Origin: an uncultured Chthonomonadales bacterium
GTDB lineage: Bacteria > Armatimonadota > Chthonomonadetes > Chthonomonadales > CAJBBX01
Reading direction: 5' to 3'
NCBI GenBank assembly: GCA_938005745.1
Contig: CALLMM010000017.1
Location: 1 to 55,953, forward strand
DNA: 55,953 bases
Part shown: in pieces, positions 41,654-51,600 of the stretch
How positions within the stretch are numbered: the stretch's first letter is position 1
Layout of the letters: every line of letters begins with the position of its first letter
Made by a program: the position numbers and the translations under genes
The notes under the pieces: model-generated
What the model was told of the DNA's origin: nothing
Database searches by the model: none
The model's input: only the letters and a program-made list of their open reading frames with translations

Positions 41654-42796
41654 TTGAAACGTTTTCTACTGTTCGGCGCAGCGCTGACGCTCTCGCTGTC
41701 GCTCTGGACCGGCTGCGGCAGCAGCGAAAAGGTCGCGGTGCGTGTCAATAAAGATTCCGTGACGGAGGCGGAGTTCAATAACCGCGTCCGAGAGGTGGAC
41801 GCCGTATCGCTGGCGGAATCGGCGCAGCGGGGCGGTCCCGCGCGCGCGGGCGAGTTTGCGATGCAGTCCATCATCCGGGATCGCCTGATCCTGCAGGCGG
41901 CGGCGGAGAAGCAGGTGGTGCCCTCCGACGCGCAGATCGCCAGCTATATCGCCTACGCCAAGAAGTACCCCGCCTATCCGGGAGCCATCGGCTCCAGCCC
42001 CTTTCGCACCGAGGAGGAGTGGAAACGGCTGGCGCGCTTGCAGCTCGCGTTCCACTACCTGATGTTCAACCCCCTCAACATTCAGCAGGAGGAGCTGAAC
42101 AAGACCTATGAGGAGCTGAAGCCCGTGCTCATGCAGCCCGATCAGTACCGGCTGCGCGTGGTGGATGTGAGCAGCGAGGCGAAGGCGAAGGAGGCGCTGG
42201 ACGCCCTGAACAAGGGCGTGCCGTTTGAGACGGTCGCGCTCACCAAGTCGGAGGATCGAGACTCGGCGTCCAAGAGCGGCGATATCGGCTTCATTCCCGA
42301 CATTCAGGGGATGCCGGAGCCGATCCTGCAGGCGGCGCGCAAGCTCAAGCCCAACGAGTATACGAAGCAGATCGTTCGGGCGGTGGTCCCGGCGCGAGGC
42401 GCGGGAGGACAGCCCGGCGCGCCGACCGAAACCCGCTACTTTCTGATCCAGCTGATCGAAAAGAAGACGGGCGCGCTGCCTCCGATGGAGGAGGTGCGCT
42501 TCTTCGTGGAGACCAGCGCCATTCAGAAGAAGGACCCGAACGCCCTGCAGCGCGCGCAGACCATCGTTCGAGAGTTTACGGCTAAGTCGGACATTCAGGT
42601 CAACATCAAGGGATATGAGCAGATCGGCGAGCAGTTGAAGGCGGCGGCTTCCGGTCAGCTGGTTCCCGGGGCGCCGCTGCCCGGCGCCCCGCAGCCCGCT
42701 CCCGGTGCGGGCGCGCCTCCCGTTGCGCCTCCCGCCGGGGCGGCTCCTCCTGCCGGGGTGGCTCCTCCCGCCGGCGGTGCGCCTGCCCCCAGATAG
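41654..42796 (+). CDS. SurA/PrsA-like peptidyl-prolyl isomerase lipoprotein
   Basis: A 380-residue exported chaperone-like protein. The signal ends at the lipobox Leu-Trp-Thr-Gly-Cys (Cys about residue 22). An N-terminal SurA_N-like helical region (RVNKDSVTEAEFNNRVREVD; QSIIRDRLILQAAAEKQVVP) is followed by a parvulin/PpiC-type domain (about 155–260: 'ALDALNKGVPFETVALTKSE', 'SGDIGFIPDIQGMPEPI'). The C-terminus is a Pro/Ala/Gly repeat (about 335–380). The start is TTG at 41654, with GAGG 8 nt upstream. It probably helps secreted proteins fold at the membrane surface. Confidence 0.82.
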   Translation: MKRFLLFGAALTLSLSLWTGCGSSEKVAVRVNKDSVTEAEFNNRVREVDAVSLAESAQRGGPARAGEFAMQSIIRDRLILQAAAEKQVVPSDAQIASYIAYAKKYPAYPGAIGSSPFRTEEEWKRLARLQLAFHYLMFNPLNIQQEELNKTYEELKPVLMQPDQYRLRVVDVSSEAKAKEALDALNKGVPFETVALTKSEDRDSASKSGDIGFIPDIQGMPEPILQAARKLKPNEYTKQIVRAVVPARGAGGQPGAPTETRYFLIQLIEKKTGALPPMEEVRFFVETSAIQKKDPNALQRAQTIVREFTAKSDIQVNIKGYEQIGEQLKAAASGQLVPGAPLPGAPQPAPGAGAPPVAPPAGAAPPAGVAPPAGGAPAPR

Positions 42797-42801
42797 CCCC
42801 G

Positions 42802-44250
42802 ATGATTACGCTGATCGGACTGGGTCCGGCGGACGCCGGAGGCATATCGTTTGCCGCGCGCGAAGCACTGCGCGCGGCAAACACGCTTTTTATTCGCACC
42901 GCCCGCCATCCTGCGGTAGAAGACCTCCGCCGGGAGGGCGCGCGGTTTGAGACGTTTGACGCGCTCTATGAGACCGCCGAAAGTTTCGAGGAGGTCTATG
43001 CGACCATTGCGGAGCGTGTTCTGGCAGCAGCGCGGGAGGGCGAGGTCGCCTATGCCGTGCCGGGACACCCGCTGGTCGCCGAGGAGTCGGTTCGCAGGGT
43101 GATCTCCGGCGCGAAAGCGGCGGGGATCCCGGTGCGCGTGGCGGGTTCCGCCAGTTTCATCGAGTCGGCGCTCACCGCGCTCGGTCTGTCGCTGGAGGAG
43201 AGCCTCCTGCTCCTGGACGCCCTGGCGCTGGAGCGGATCCCGATCCGCCCCGATGTCGGCACGCTGCTCTATCAGGTCTACGACCGGGATATCGCCTCCG
43301 CCGCAAAGCTGGCACTGATGCGCGAATTTCCCGACGAATGGGAGGTCTGCGTCGTCCGGCAGGCGGGCGTCCCCGACCGGGAGAGCGTGGAGCGTCTGCC
43401 TCTGCACCGGCTGGACCGCGTCCCGGCAGACCACCTGACCGCCGTCTATATCCCTCCCCTTCCCCCCGAACGCCGCAGGAAGACCTTTGCCGATCTGGTC
43501 GAGGTGATGGCGCGACTGCGGGGAGAGGGCGGCTGCCCCTGGGATCGCGAGCAGGATCACCACACGCTGAAACGCTACCTGATCGAAGAGTGTTACGAAA
43601 CCATTGAGGCGATAGACGCCGACGACCTGGACGCGCTGTGCGAAGAGCTGGGAGATGTGCTGCTGCAGGTCGTCTTCCACGCCCAGCTTGAGACCGAGAC
43701 CGGGATGTTCACCATCGAGGATGTGATCGAACGGCTCGTGGACAAGCTGATCCGCCGCCATCCGCATGTGTTCGGAGAGGTCTCGGTGGAGGACAGCGAG
43801 GAGGTTCTTCGCAACTGGGAGCGGATCAAGAAGGCGGAGAAGGGCGAGGGCTGGCGCGAGTCGGCGCTGGACGGTGTGCCCTCCAGCCTCCCCGCGTTGA
43901 TGCGCGCGCTGGAGATCAGCAAACGCGCCGTCAGGGTCGGGTTTGAGTGGGAGCGGTTTGAAGATGTGCTGGCGAAGGCGCAGGAGGAGATCGGCGAACT
44001 ACGCCGCGCCATCGCGGAGAAGCGTCCCGAAGAGATACAGGCAGAGATCGGCGACCTGCTCTTCACCATCGTCAACGTGGCGCGCTGGCAGAAGGTGGAC
44101 CCGGAGGAGGCGCTGCGGCAGATGGTGATCCGCTTCTCGGCGCGGTTCCGCCACATGGAGAAGGCGGCGCAGAGGCAGCAGAGGTCGCTGTCGGAGATGA
44201 CGATGGCGGAACTGGACGCGCTCTGGGAATCCGCAAAACGCGAACTGTGA
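42802..44250 (+). CDS. mazG: YabN-type tetrapyrrole methylase–MazG pyrophosphohydrolase fusion
   Basis: A 482-residue fusion. Residues 1–225 are a tetrapyrrole (SAM-dependent) methylase fold: ITLIGLGPADAGGISFAARE, YAVPGHPLVAEESVRR. Residues about 230–482 are a two-domain MazG NTP pyrophosphohydrolase: LRGEGGCPWDREQDHHTLKR, LIEECYETIEAI, CEELGDVLLQVVFHA, and a second copy near the C-terminus with ELRRAIAEKRPEEIQAEIGD. The E-E-x-x-E and E-x-x-D clusters bind Mg. MazG removes non-canonical or excess NTPs. This fusion is common in many bacteria. It starts 5 nt after the preceding stop. Confidence 0.93.
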   Translation: MITLIGLGPADAGGISFAAREALRAANTLFIRTARHPAVEDLRREGARFETFDALYETAESFEEVYATIAERVLAAAREGEVAYAVPGHPLVAEESVRRVISGAKAAGIPVRVAGSASFIESALTALGLSLEESLLLLDALALERIPIRPDVGTLLYQVYDRDIASAAKLALMREFPDEWEVCVVRQAGVPDRESVERLPLHRLDRVPADHLTAVYIPPLPPERRRKTFADLVEVMARLRGEGGCPWDREQDHHTLKRYLIEECYETIEAIDADDLDALCEELGDVLLQVVFHAQLETETGMFTIEDVIERLVDKLIRRHPHVFGEVSVEDSEEVLRNWERIKKAEKGEGWRESALDGVPSSLPALMRALEISKRAVRVGFEWERFEDVLAKAQEEIGELRRAIAEKRPEEIQAEIGDLLFTIVNVARWQKVDPEEALRQMVIRFSARFRHMEKAAQRQQRSLSEMTMAELDALWESAKREL

Positions 44251-44326
44251 GAGGCAGGAGGGAAGCACGCAGAGCGGCGAAGAAGGAAGAGACCGTTCCA
44301 TTCCTAACAGCAGAGGAGCCGCCGTG

Positions 44327-45463
44327 ATGACCACCGATCTGGAGCGATTTCACGCCTGCATGGACTACCTTCCCTGCGACCGCCGCCCGAACCATGAACT
44401 GGGGGTCTGGCCCCAGACGATCGTGCGATGGCGCGATGAGTCTCCGGAAGCGGTGCGCGATTTTACCTGGAACTGGTTCTGGAGCGAACCGGGCATCGGA
44501 CTGGATCGGCGCGAGTACATCCGGGTCTACTACGGATTTATCCCTCCCTTCGAGTTTGAGATGCTGGAGGAGACGGAGGAGTACGAGACCTTCCGCGACG
44601 GCAACGGCATCGTGCACCGGGCGTTGAAGGAGGGAACGGTCGGGGGCGTGCGGATGAGCATGGATCAGTACCTGGATCATCCCGTCCATACGCCGAAGGA
44701 TTTCCCCGACATCCGCAGGAGGCTGGAGGCGGCGATCCCGGCGCGCTATGCCCCGGACCTGGATAAGAGAGCGGAGGAGTGGAAGCGGCGCGACTGTCCC
44801 CTGATTCTGGGCGAAAACTGCGCGGCAAACGGCTTCTACTGGCGCGCGCGGGAGTTCATGGGAACGGAGGCGCTCTCCTACGCCTGGTTCGACTACCCCT
44901 CCCTGATGCACGAGATGATGGAGTTCTTCGCCGACTTTATCATCGAGACCAGCCGCCCCGTGCTGGAGAAGACGACCGTAGACTACTTTACCCTCAACGA
45001 GGACTTCGCCATGAAGTCCGGACCGCTGCTCAGCCCCCGCACCTTCCGCACCTTCATCTTCCCGCATCTGAAGCGCATGACGGAGTTTTTCAAATCGCAC
45101 GGCGTGCGCTGGTTCGCGGTAGACAGCGACGGCGACCCGACCCCGCTGATACCGCTCCTGATGGATGCGGGAGTGGATGTGCTCTGGCCCATCGAACGCG
45201 CCTCCAATATCAGTCCGCTGACATGGCGCCGGCAGTTCGGCAGATCGCTCCGGCTGTGGGGAGGCGTGGATAAGCGCGAGGTGGCAAAGGGACGGGAAGC
45301 CATCCGGGCGCATCTTCGCGCGTTGATCCCGCTAATCGAGGAGGGAGGCTATATCCCAACCATAGATCACACGGTTCCCCCCGACATCTCCTGGGATAAC
45401 TTCCGTTACTACATGGACTGCAAGCAGGCGCTGCTGGCGGGCGAGTTCTCTCGCCTCGCATAG
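44327..45463 (+). CDS. Uroporphyrinogen decarboxylase (URO-D)-like protein
   Basis: A 378-residue protein of the URO-D/MtaA superfamily barrel. It contains an N-terminal ERFHACMDYLPCDRRPNHEL, a central 'DYFTLNEDFAMKSGPLLSPR' (the D-…-E-D-x-A-x-K-x-G-P-x-x-S-P pattern of URO-D-like methyltransferases) and 'LWGGVDKREVAKGREAI' then EEGGYIPTIDHTVPPDISW near the end. True HemE shows other N-terminal motifs, so this is more likely one of the uncharacterised, environment-specific URO-D-like proteins often found next to carbohydrate genes. The ATG at 44327 (GTG at 44324 just before it) has AGAGGAG upstream. It precedes two large secreted glycosidase-like genes. Confidence 0.78.
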   Translation: MTTDLERFHACMDYLPCDRRPNHELGVWPQTIVRWRDESPEAVRDFTWNWFWSEPGIGLDRREYIRVYYGFIPPFEFEMLEETEEYETFRDGNGIVHRALKEGTVGGVRMSMDQYLDHPVHTPKDFPDIRRRLEAAIPARYAPDLDKRAEEWKRRDCPLILGENCAANGFYWRAREFMGTEALSYAWFDYPSLMHEMMEFFADFIIETSRPVLEKTTVDYFTLNEDFAMKSGPLLSPRTFRTFIFPHLKRMTEFFKSHGVRWFAVDSDGDPTPLIPLLMDAGVDVLWPIERASNISPLTWRRQFGRSLRLWGGVDKREVAKGREAIRAHLRALIPLIEEGGYIPTIDHTVPPDISWDNFRYYMDCKQALLAGEFSRLA

Positions 45464-45492
45464 CCGCCCCGTCTCCTCCCGGAGCCTCTCGC

Positions 45493-48400
45493 ATGAACCG
45501 ACACGCAAACCTGTCTCCTCTTCTTCTTGCGCTGGTGTGCCTGCTGGCAGCGCGGTCGCCGTCCATGACGCAAGGGTCGCAGAACGGCGCGGAGAGCGAC
45601 GCCGCGCTCTCTTTCGCCGACGGCACGCTCAAGGGCTGGCAGGTGGAGGGCGAAAACACCTGGAGCCTCGCCCTGAACCCGGAGTTCTTCCTGCAGCCCG
45701 GTCAGAAGATCGGGATGGTGGTGAACTCGCTGGAGAGAGGCGAGGCGAATACCGGCGTCCTGCGCTCTCCCGTCTTCACGATACGCGCGCCGGCGCAGGG
45801 CTTCTACATCGCCGGCTGGGACGGAACCCTGAACGGGCAGAACGATGGAGACCGCAACCGGGTACAGCTTCGTTCGTATCCCGACGGCGCGATCCTGCGG
45901 CGCGCGCGCACGCCCGGAGGTAACAAGCTGGTGCGCGTGAAGTGGATCACCGCCGATCTGATGGGACGGCAGGTCTATCTGGAGGTGGTGGACGCCAACC
46001 CGGTAATCCGCCCCGGCGGCTTCGCCTGGATCGCGTTCGGCGGGTATCGGCAGGAGACGCCGACCGGCTTGAAACGTCCCCTTACGACGGATAGCCTCTA
46101 CGCCGTCCCTCTGGACAGCGGCGCAGAGATGACGATCTGCCGCACGCTTCCCTTCATGGCGGCTCTGCCGGAGAGAAGAGGCGAGACGCGGCGGCAGACT
46201 GCCGACGGCGCCGAGCGGCTGCCGGTGGGCGTCGGCGCGAAGACGCTCTATCTGCTGGGCATGATCAACGAGGGGTGGGACTACGGCGTGGCGCACTGGG
46301 GCGAGCATCCCGAACTGCGCGCCCAACGGGACGATCAGGTCCATATCGGCTCGCAGATCGGCGAGATCGAGATACGCTACGCCGACGGACGCGCGGACCG
46401 CCTCCCGCTGACGATCGGCGCAACCGCCTGGTTTGTCGCGCAGTGGGCGCACGGTCCGACGCACAGCGTTACGGTACCCGTGCGCGAGCCGTTTACCTCC
46501 CGCCCCGAATACGACGCCGTTCTGAGACGCGCCCTGAAGCTGCGAGAGGATCGCGACGAAGGCTCCGGCGAGACCCGGCACCGGCGCTACTTTCTGGCGG
46601 TGCGCCCCCGTCCCCTGCCGATACGGGAGATCGTTGTGCATGATAATCCCGCTCTGCGCGGTCGCCCCCTGGTCTCCGCTATCACGCTGGAGGAGCCGGA
46701 CTCCCGTGAGGGACTGACATGGCTCGGACGCTGGACGGTGGATGCGGAGGACCTGCAGCCTGCGGTGATCGCGGACAGAAAACACGACTGGAAGCGGGAG
46801 CTGGATGCGCTGGCGAGGACGCTCTACACCTCCGATTCCGACCTGCCGAAAAAGGTCTCCGCGCTGCCTTTTCCGATAGATTTTGACGCCGCGCAGATCC
46901 GTTTTCTGGGCGGGCGGGAGGCGGCGATGCTGACCAATCTCTGGACCGCCAACCTGAAGCAGATGGATGAGAAGTTTGAGCGTCAGACCGGCATCTTCCG
47001 GGAGACGGCGAAGGACAGCCCCTGGTACGGCGGCTACTCCGGGATCGGCACTTGGGCTCCCATCGGGGTCTACGCCGACGGAGCCTATGCCCGCACCTCC
47101 GATCACTACGTTACGCTCGCGCTGCGCTGCATTCGCGATCCCCTGCGCGCAACCAGCTACGTGGACTTCTGCGACCGGTGGCTCTACTACTACCGCGCCA
47201 ACCGCGACCCGGATAAGGGTCCTCCCAACCCCGAACTGGACATCGCCCGATACCCGAAGGACGCCCCGCCGCACTGGGCTTTTGTGCTCAACGGTCCCTA
47301 CTCCCTGCCCTGGCCCATCAATGAGCTGCCGGGAAATGAGGAGATGGACGGGCACGGCGCAACCTGCGTCGGGCGATGGGTGGCGTGGCGGACGCTGGGC
47401 GCGCCGGCGGGCGAGTGGCTGACCGCGCCGCGAAAAGAGGTCTACGGAAAAAGCCGCTGGGACTCGACCCGCGACGCCGCCGACTTCATCTGCTGGCTCA
47501 TGGACTACACCGGGCGCGATGTGATCTGGAGCGAGGGCGAGACGACCGGATGGGCGGGAGGTCCGCATCTTCCCCTGGCGGCTGCCAGAATGTTCGACGA
47601 AACCGATCCGGTCAGAATCCGGCAGAACTACGCCAACGCCGATATGTATGAGCCGTATCCGACGTGGGCTTGCCTGACCGCGCTGCGCTGTTCGGCGCAG
47701 ATGGCGGAGGCGGTCGGGGACGCGGAGCGGGCGCGCAGGTGGCGCGCCTACGCCGACCGGCTGCAAGCCGGGATGATCCGCCTGCTCCGGGACGGCGATC
47801 ACAACCGCTTCGTCTGGCGGGTCAGCCCCTACTCGGTACTTCCCAGCCTGCAGGATTCGCTGGTTCCCGGCTGGTTCTGTCAGTATCTGGACGGATACGA
47901 CCCGCAGCGCTGGGACGCGACGGTGATGTCCACTACCCGCAACACCCTGGAGCGGCAGTTGAGTCAGCGTCACGGCTACGCGCCCGTTCTGGGAATGGGC
48001 TACGGGCAGGGCTGGCTCACGCACGCCGCGCTCGCGCTCGACGCGATGGACGCCGCCGGAAGGCTGCTGGTCAACCTGGCGAGATACTCCTACGATAAGA
48101 ACCTCGACTACGCCGACCCGAAACGCGGCATAGACTGGCGGCGATGGCTCTGGCTCATCCCGGAAGGGACCAATATCCTGCCGGACGGACGCTGGTATCG
48201 GATCGGAGACCTGAGCAACGGCGCCAATCAGGGACCCGCCATGCATGCGCTGGAGACCTGCGCCGGCATAGACGACACCGATCCGCGCCATATTCGCATC
48301 CTCCCCCGCGCCCCTGAGCCGTTGACCGGACTGGAGGTGGAAAACTTCCTGACGCTCACGCCGGAGCGGGAGGGGCTTGGACTGGCGCGCGTAACGTATC

Positions 48401-48645
48401 GCTTTCAGCGTCCCGGTATCTTCACGCTGCGAAGCGACCGCCCGCTGCCGCGGCTTTCGGTGCGTCTGGGACCGTTCCCGGATCGGGAGAGCGCGCGCCG
48501 CGCGCTGGAGCAGGGCGTCTTTCCCGCCGGCTCTGCCCGCCGCCTGACAACCTCCGGAACCTATCGGGGCAGAGAGGCGGTCTGGCTCTGGGTTGAGGAG
48601 ATGCAGGAGATTCGTGAACTGGATATCCGTCTGACAGCAAAATAG
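45493..48645 (+). CDS. Large secreted protein with six-hairpin glycosidase-like domain
   Basis: A 1050-residue exported protein. Residues 1–24 are a signal peptide. Residues about 35–185 form a beta-sandwich (LSFADGTLKGWQVEGENTWS, 'SPVFTIRAPAQGFYIAGWDG') like carbohydrate-binding modules. The C-terminal ~600 residues contain 'DGHGATCVGRWVAWRTLG', an ARRWRAYADRLQAGMIRLLR helix pair and 'GYGQGWLTHAALALDAMDAA', a pattern of (alpha/alpha)6 barrels seen in glycosidases and heparinases. I cannot assign a GH family. It begins 29 nt after the URO-D-like gene and 20 nt before the next large secreted gene, so the three form one transcript. Confidence 0.7.
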   Translation: MNRHANLSPLLLALVCLLAARSPSMTQGSQNGAESDAALSFADGTLKGWQVEGENTWSLALNPEFFLQPGQKIGMVVNSLERGEANTGVLRSPVFTIRAPAQGFYIAGWDGTLNGQNDGDRNRVQLRSYPDGAILRRARTPGGNKLVRVKWITADLMGRQVYLEVVDANPVIRPGGFAWIAFGGYRQETPTGLKRPLTTDSLYAVPLDSGAEMTICRTLPFMAALPERRGETRRQTADGAERLPVGVGAKTLYLLGMINEGWDYGVAHWGEHPELRAQRDDQVHIGSQIGEIEIRYADGRADRLPLTIGATAWFVAQWAHGPTHSVTVPVREPFTSRPEYDAVLRRALKLREDRDEGSGETRHRRYFLAVRPRPLPIREIVVHDNPALRGRPLVSAITLEEPDSREGLTWLGRWTVDAEDLQPAVIADRKHDWKRELDALARTLYTSDSDLPKKVSALPFPIDFDAAQIRFLGGREAAMLTNLWTANLKQMDEKFERQTGIFRETAKDSPWYGGYSGIGTWAPIGVYADGAYARTSDHYVTLALRCIRDPLRATSYVDFCDRWLYYYRANRDPDKGPPNPELDIARYPKDAPPHWAFVLNGPYSLPWPINELPGNEEMDGHGATCVGRWVAWRTLGAPAGEWLTAPRKEVYGKSRWDSTRDAADFICWLMDYTGRDVIWSEGETTGWAGGPHLPLAAARMFDETDPVRIRQNYANADMYEPYPTWACLTALRCSAQMAEAVGDAERARRWRAYADRLQAGMIRLLRDGDHNRFVWRVSPYSVLPSLQDSLVPGWFCQYLDGYDPQRWDATVMSTTRNTLERQLSQRHGYAPVLGMGYGQGWLTHAALALDAMDAAGRLLVNLARYSYDKNLDYADPKRGIDWRRWLWLIPEGTNILPDGRWYRIGDLSNGANQGPAMHALETCAGIDDTDPRHIRILPRAPEPLTGLEVENFLTLTPEREGLGLARVTYRFQRPGIFTLRSDRPLPRLSVRLGPFPDRESARRALEQGVFPAGSARRLTTSGTYRGREAVWLWVEEMQEIRELDIRLTAK

Positions 48646-48665
48646 GGAGTAAAAGGAGCGTTACC

Positions 48666-51600
48666 ATGCAGGATCAACCGCTTATCGCCGCCGTCCTGCT
48701 GCTAACTCTGCTCGGTCTGACCTGCGGGGCTGTCTCCGGACAGACGCCGCGCTCTGCCGGCAAGAGTCCGGCGTCCGCGCCGCTCTTTTTGGATGAGCAT
48801 CCGGAACTGATCGCCGCCATGCAGCAGGGATGGGGAGAGACGGGGATCAACACCGCCGCTCACGCTCCGGACCGTCAGGGAGCGCCGCTGAAGATCAGAG
48901 ACCGGGACTTCGCGCGGGGCATCGGCAGCCATGCGCCGGGAACCATCACGCTGGAGTTGAACGGACGATTCTCGCGTTTTGAGTCGTGGATCGGCGTGCA
49001 GTGGCAGCAGGGACAGTCCGGCAGCGTCGTCTTTCAGATCTATGCGGACGGGAAGAAGCGGTTCGACAGCGGGGTGATGCGGGAGACGACTCCGGCGCGC
49101 CGCATCAGCCTCTCGGTCCGGGGTGTGGAGGAGCTTCAGTTGAAGATGACCGACGCGGGGGACGGGATCACCTGCGATGTGGCGAACTGGTGCGAGGCGC
49201 GCCTGATCCCCGACGCCAACGCCCCTGCTCCCGCCCCTCAGCCGCGCGTCAATATCGCCCCCTTCGCGCTGGTGGTCTCCTCCGATCCGGCGCGCCATGA
49301 CGGGGCGCGAAACTCGCGGGTGGAGGAGTTTCGCGCCGATGAGCTTTTCTTGGATCGTGAGGTTATGCCGGAGCCTTCCGGCATCTATGAGGCGCCGGTC
49401 TGGCAGGATGGGCGCGCCTGCATCGGGCTGATGTGGCTGGAGCGCAGGCGGCTGACCGAGATCGGGCTGGAGTTTGACGGAGAGCCGCCCTCCGCCGAAG
49501 GGGTAGAGGCGCAGCAGTGGGTCATGAAGCAGGAGGGCGCGTCTCCCGGAGGCAGCCGCTGGCAGGGAGACTGGCAGCCGTTAAAGGGCAGCCTGACCCG
49601 CGAGGGACGACGCTGGAGCCTCGCGTTAGAGCGCGGCGCCGCTGCGAACCTGCGCGGCGGCACGCTGAAGATACGCTGGATATTTCCGGCTTCCGCCGGG
49701 CGCGTGCGTCTGCGCGGTCTGACCGCCTTCAGCGACTCCCGATGGCGAACGACACAGGTACGCTTGACGGCGGAGAAGAGGGCGCAGACGGGAACCGCCG
49801 TCATCGAAGTCTACAACGGGGAGATGGTTACGCCCACCGGCGCGGCGAACCGCGCAGAGTGGTCCGTACAGGAGCCGTTGACGCTCACCGTGCGCTACTG
49901 CACAAAACGCGCCGGACAGGCGGAGCGTACCGTGCTGCGCGTGCGGATGCCCGACGTCGCAGCCGGCATCGCGGTGGACGATCTGATGGAGCAGGTGGCG
50001 GTCTATTCGCGGGACTTCGGGATCTTCGCCACGCGCCTGCCCGCCCCGATCACGCTGGAGGAGTACCACCGCAAAATCGCCCGCCGGAAGACGATCCTGG
50101 AGCGCGTGCGGCGTATGCCGGATCAGACACTGGAGCAGGCGGTTCGCCGTGTCCATCGCCCGGAGGCGGATCACGGGCCGACAATGCTGTCGCTTCCCTG
50201 CCACAACCGAAAGTTCATCGTGGAGCGGACAGGCGTGATTCAGTTTGGACCGCAGCCCGACGCCTATCCGTACCGGTTCGCGCCGCAGTTCGGCTCCGGC
50301 AAGCCGGAAAGCCTCGTTCGCGCCTTGCAGGGCGGCTGGCTGCCAATAACGACGCTCACCCTGCGGGAGGGCAGTCTGCTTTATCATCAGAGGACCTTCG
50401 TCGCGCCGGCAGCGTGGAGCGGCAGACCGGGAGAGGAGTGGCGGCTGGATCAGAAGTCAATCTGCGTGGCGGAGATCCAGGTCACCAACACCGGCGCGAA
50501 CATCGCCAGCGCAGACCTCACGCTGCGTTTTCAGACGGAATCGGGACAGCCGCTCCCGCTCACGCCGTCTGCCGATCCGTCCTCTGTCGAGCTTGTCATT
50601 GAGGGCAGGGTCGTCGCCGTTATCCGGCGAGAGCCTTCCTCCGCGCAGACTATCCGCCTGGATGAAGGAGCGCTTCGCGTGCGCGGGGCGATGAATCCCG
50701 GGGAGAGGATCGCGCTGACCGTTCTGATCCCCGATCGAGACGCCGCTCCCGGCGATATCGGCGCGCAGTACCTTGTGGAGAGGCTCGCTGCGGATACGGA
50801 GACGCTCTGGCGCCGACTGATGGAGCCGGCGATGCAGGTCGAACTGCCCGACACGCTGCTGCAGAACGTGATACACGCCTCGCAGGTTCACTGCCTGCTG
50901 GCGGCCCGAAACGTCTCCGGAGAGGCGGTCGCTCCGTGGATCGCCTCCAGTTTCTACGGACCGCTGGAGAGCGAGGCGCAGTCGGTGATCCGGGGGATGC
51001 TCTTCCACGGACAGGCGGAGTTTGCGCGTCGTTCGCTGGAGTTCTTTCTGAGCCGCGTGAACGAGGCGGGCTACCTGACCACCGGATATACCGTTCTGGG
51101 GACGGGCTGGATGCTCTGGACGCTCGGCGAGTACTACCGCCTGACGGGAGACGACGACTGGCTGCGCGGGGTCGCCCCGACGGTCGCGCGCATGTGCGCC
51201 TGGATACGGGAGCAGCGGAAAAAGACGCGGCACGAGTTTCCGCGGGGTCATCCGACGCGAGAGTCGGGGCTGATGCCTCCGGGCGTTATCGCCGACTGGG
51301 AGGTCTACGCCTGCTACTACTACGCCAACGGCTGTTACTACGCCGGACTGGAGTCGGCGGGGCACGCGCTGCAGAGAATCGGACACCCGGACGCGCAGGC
51401 GATACGGGCGGACGCCCGCGCGTATCGCGAGGACATTCTGCGCTCCTATCGAGAGATTCAGTCGCTGGCTCCGCTGGTTCCCCTGCAGAACGGAGACTGG
51501 GTTCCCTACTATCCCACGCACGCGCACTGTCCCGGACCGATCGAGCTGTTCTATCCGGGCGAAGACGGCGGGCGAAGCTGGTGCTATGATGTGGAGATCG

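Noticed and set aside
45409..48291. 960-codon open frame antisense to the first large secreted protein
   Set aside because: It results from high GC at third positions; the plus-strand protein has a signal peptide, ribosome binding site and tight operon spacing.
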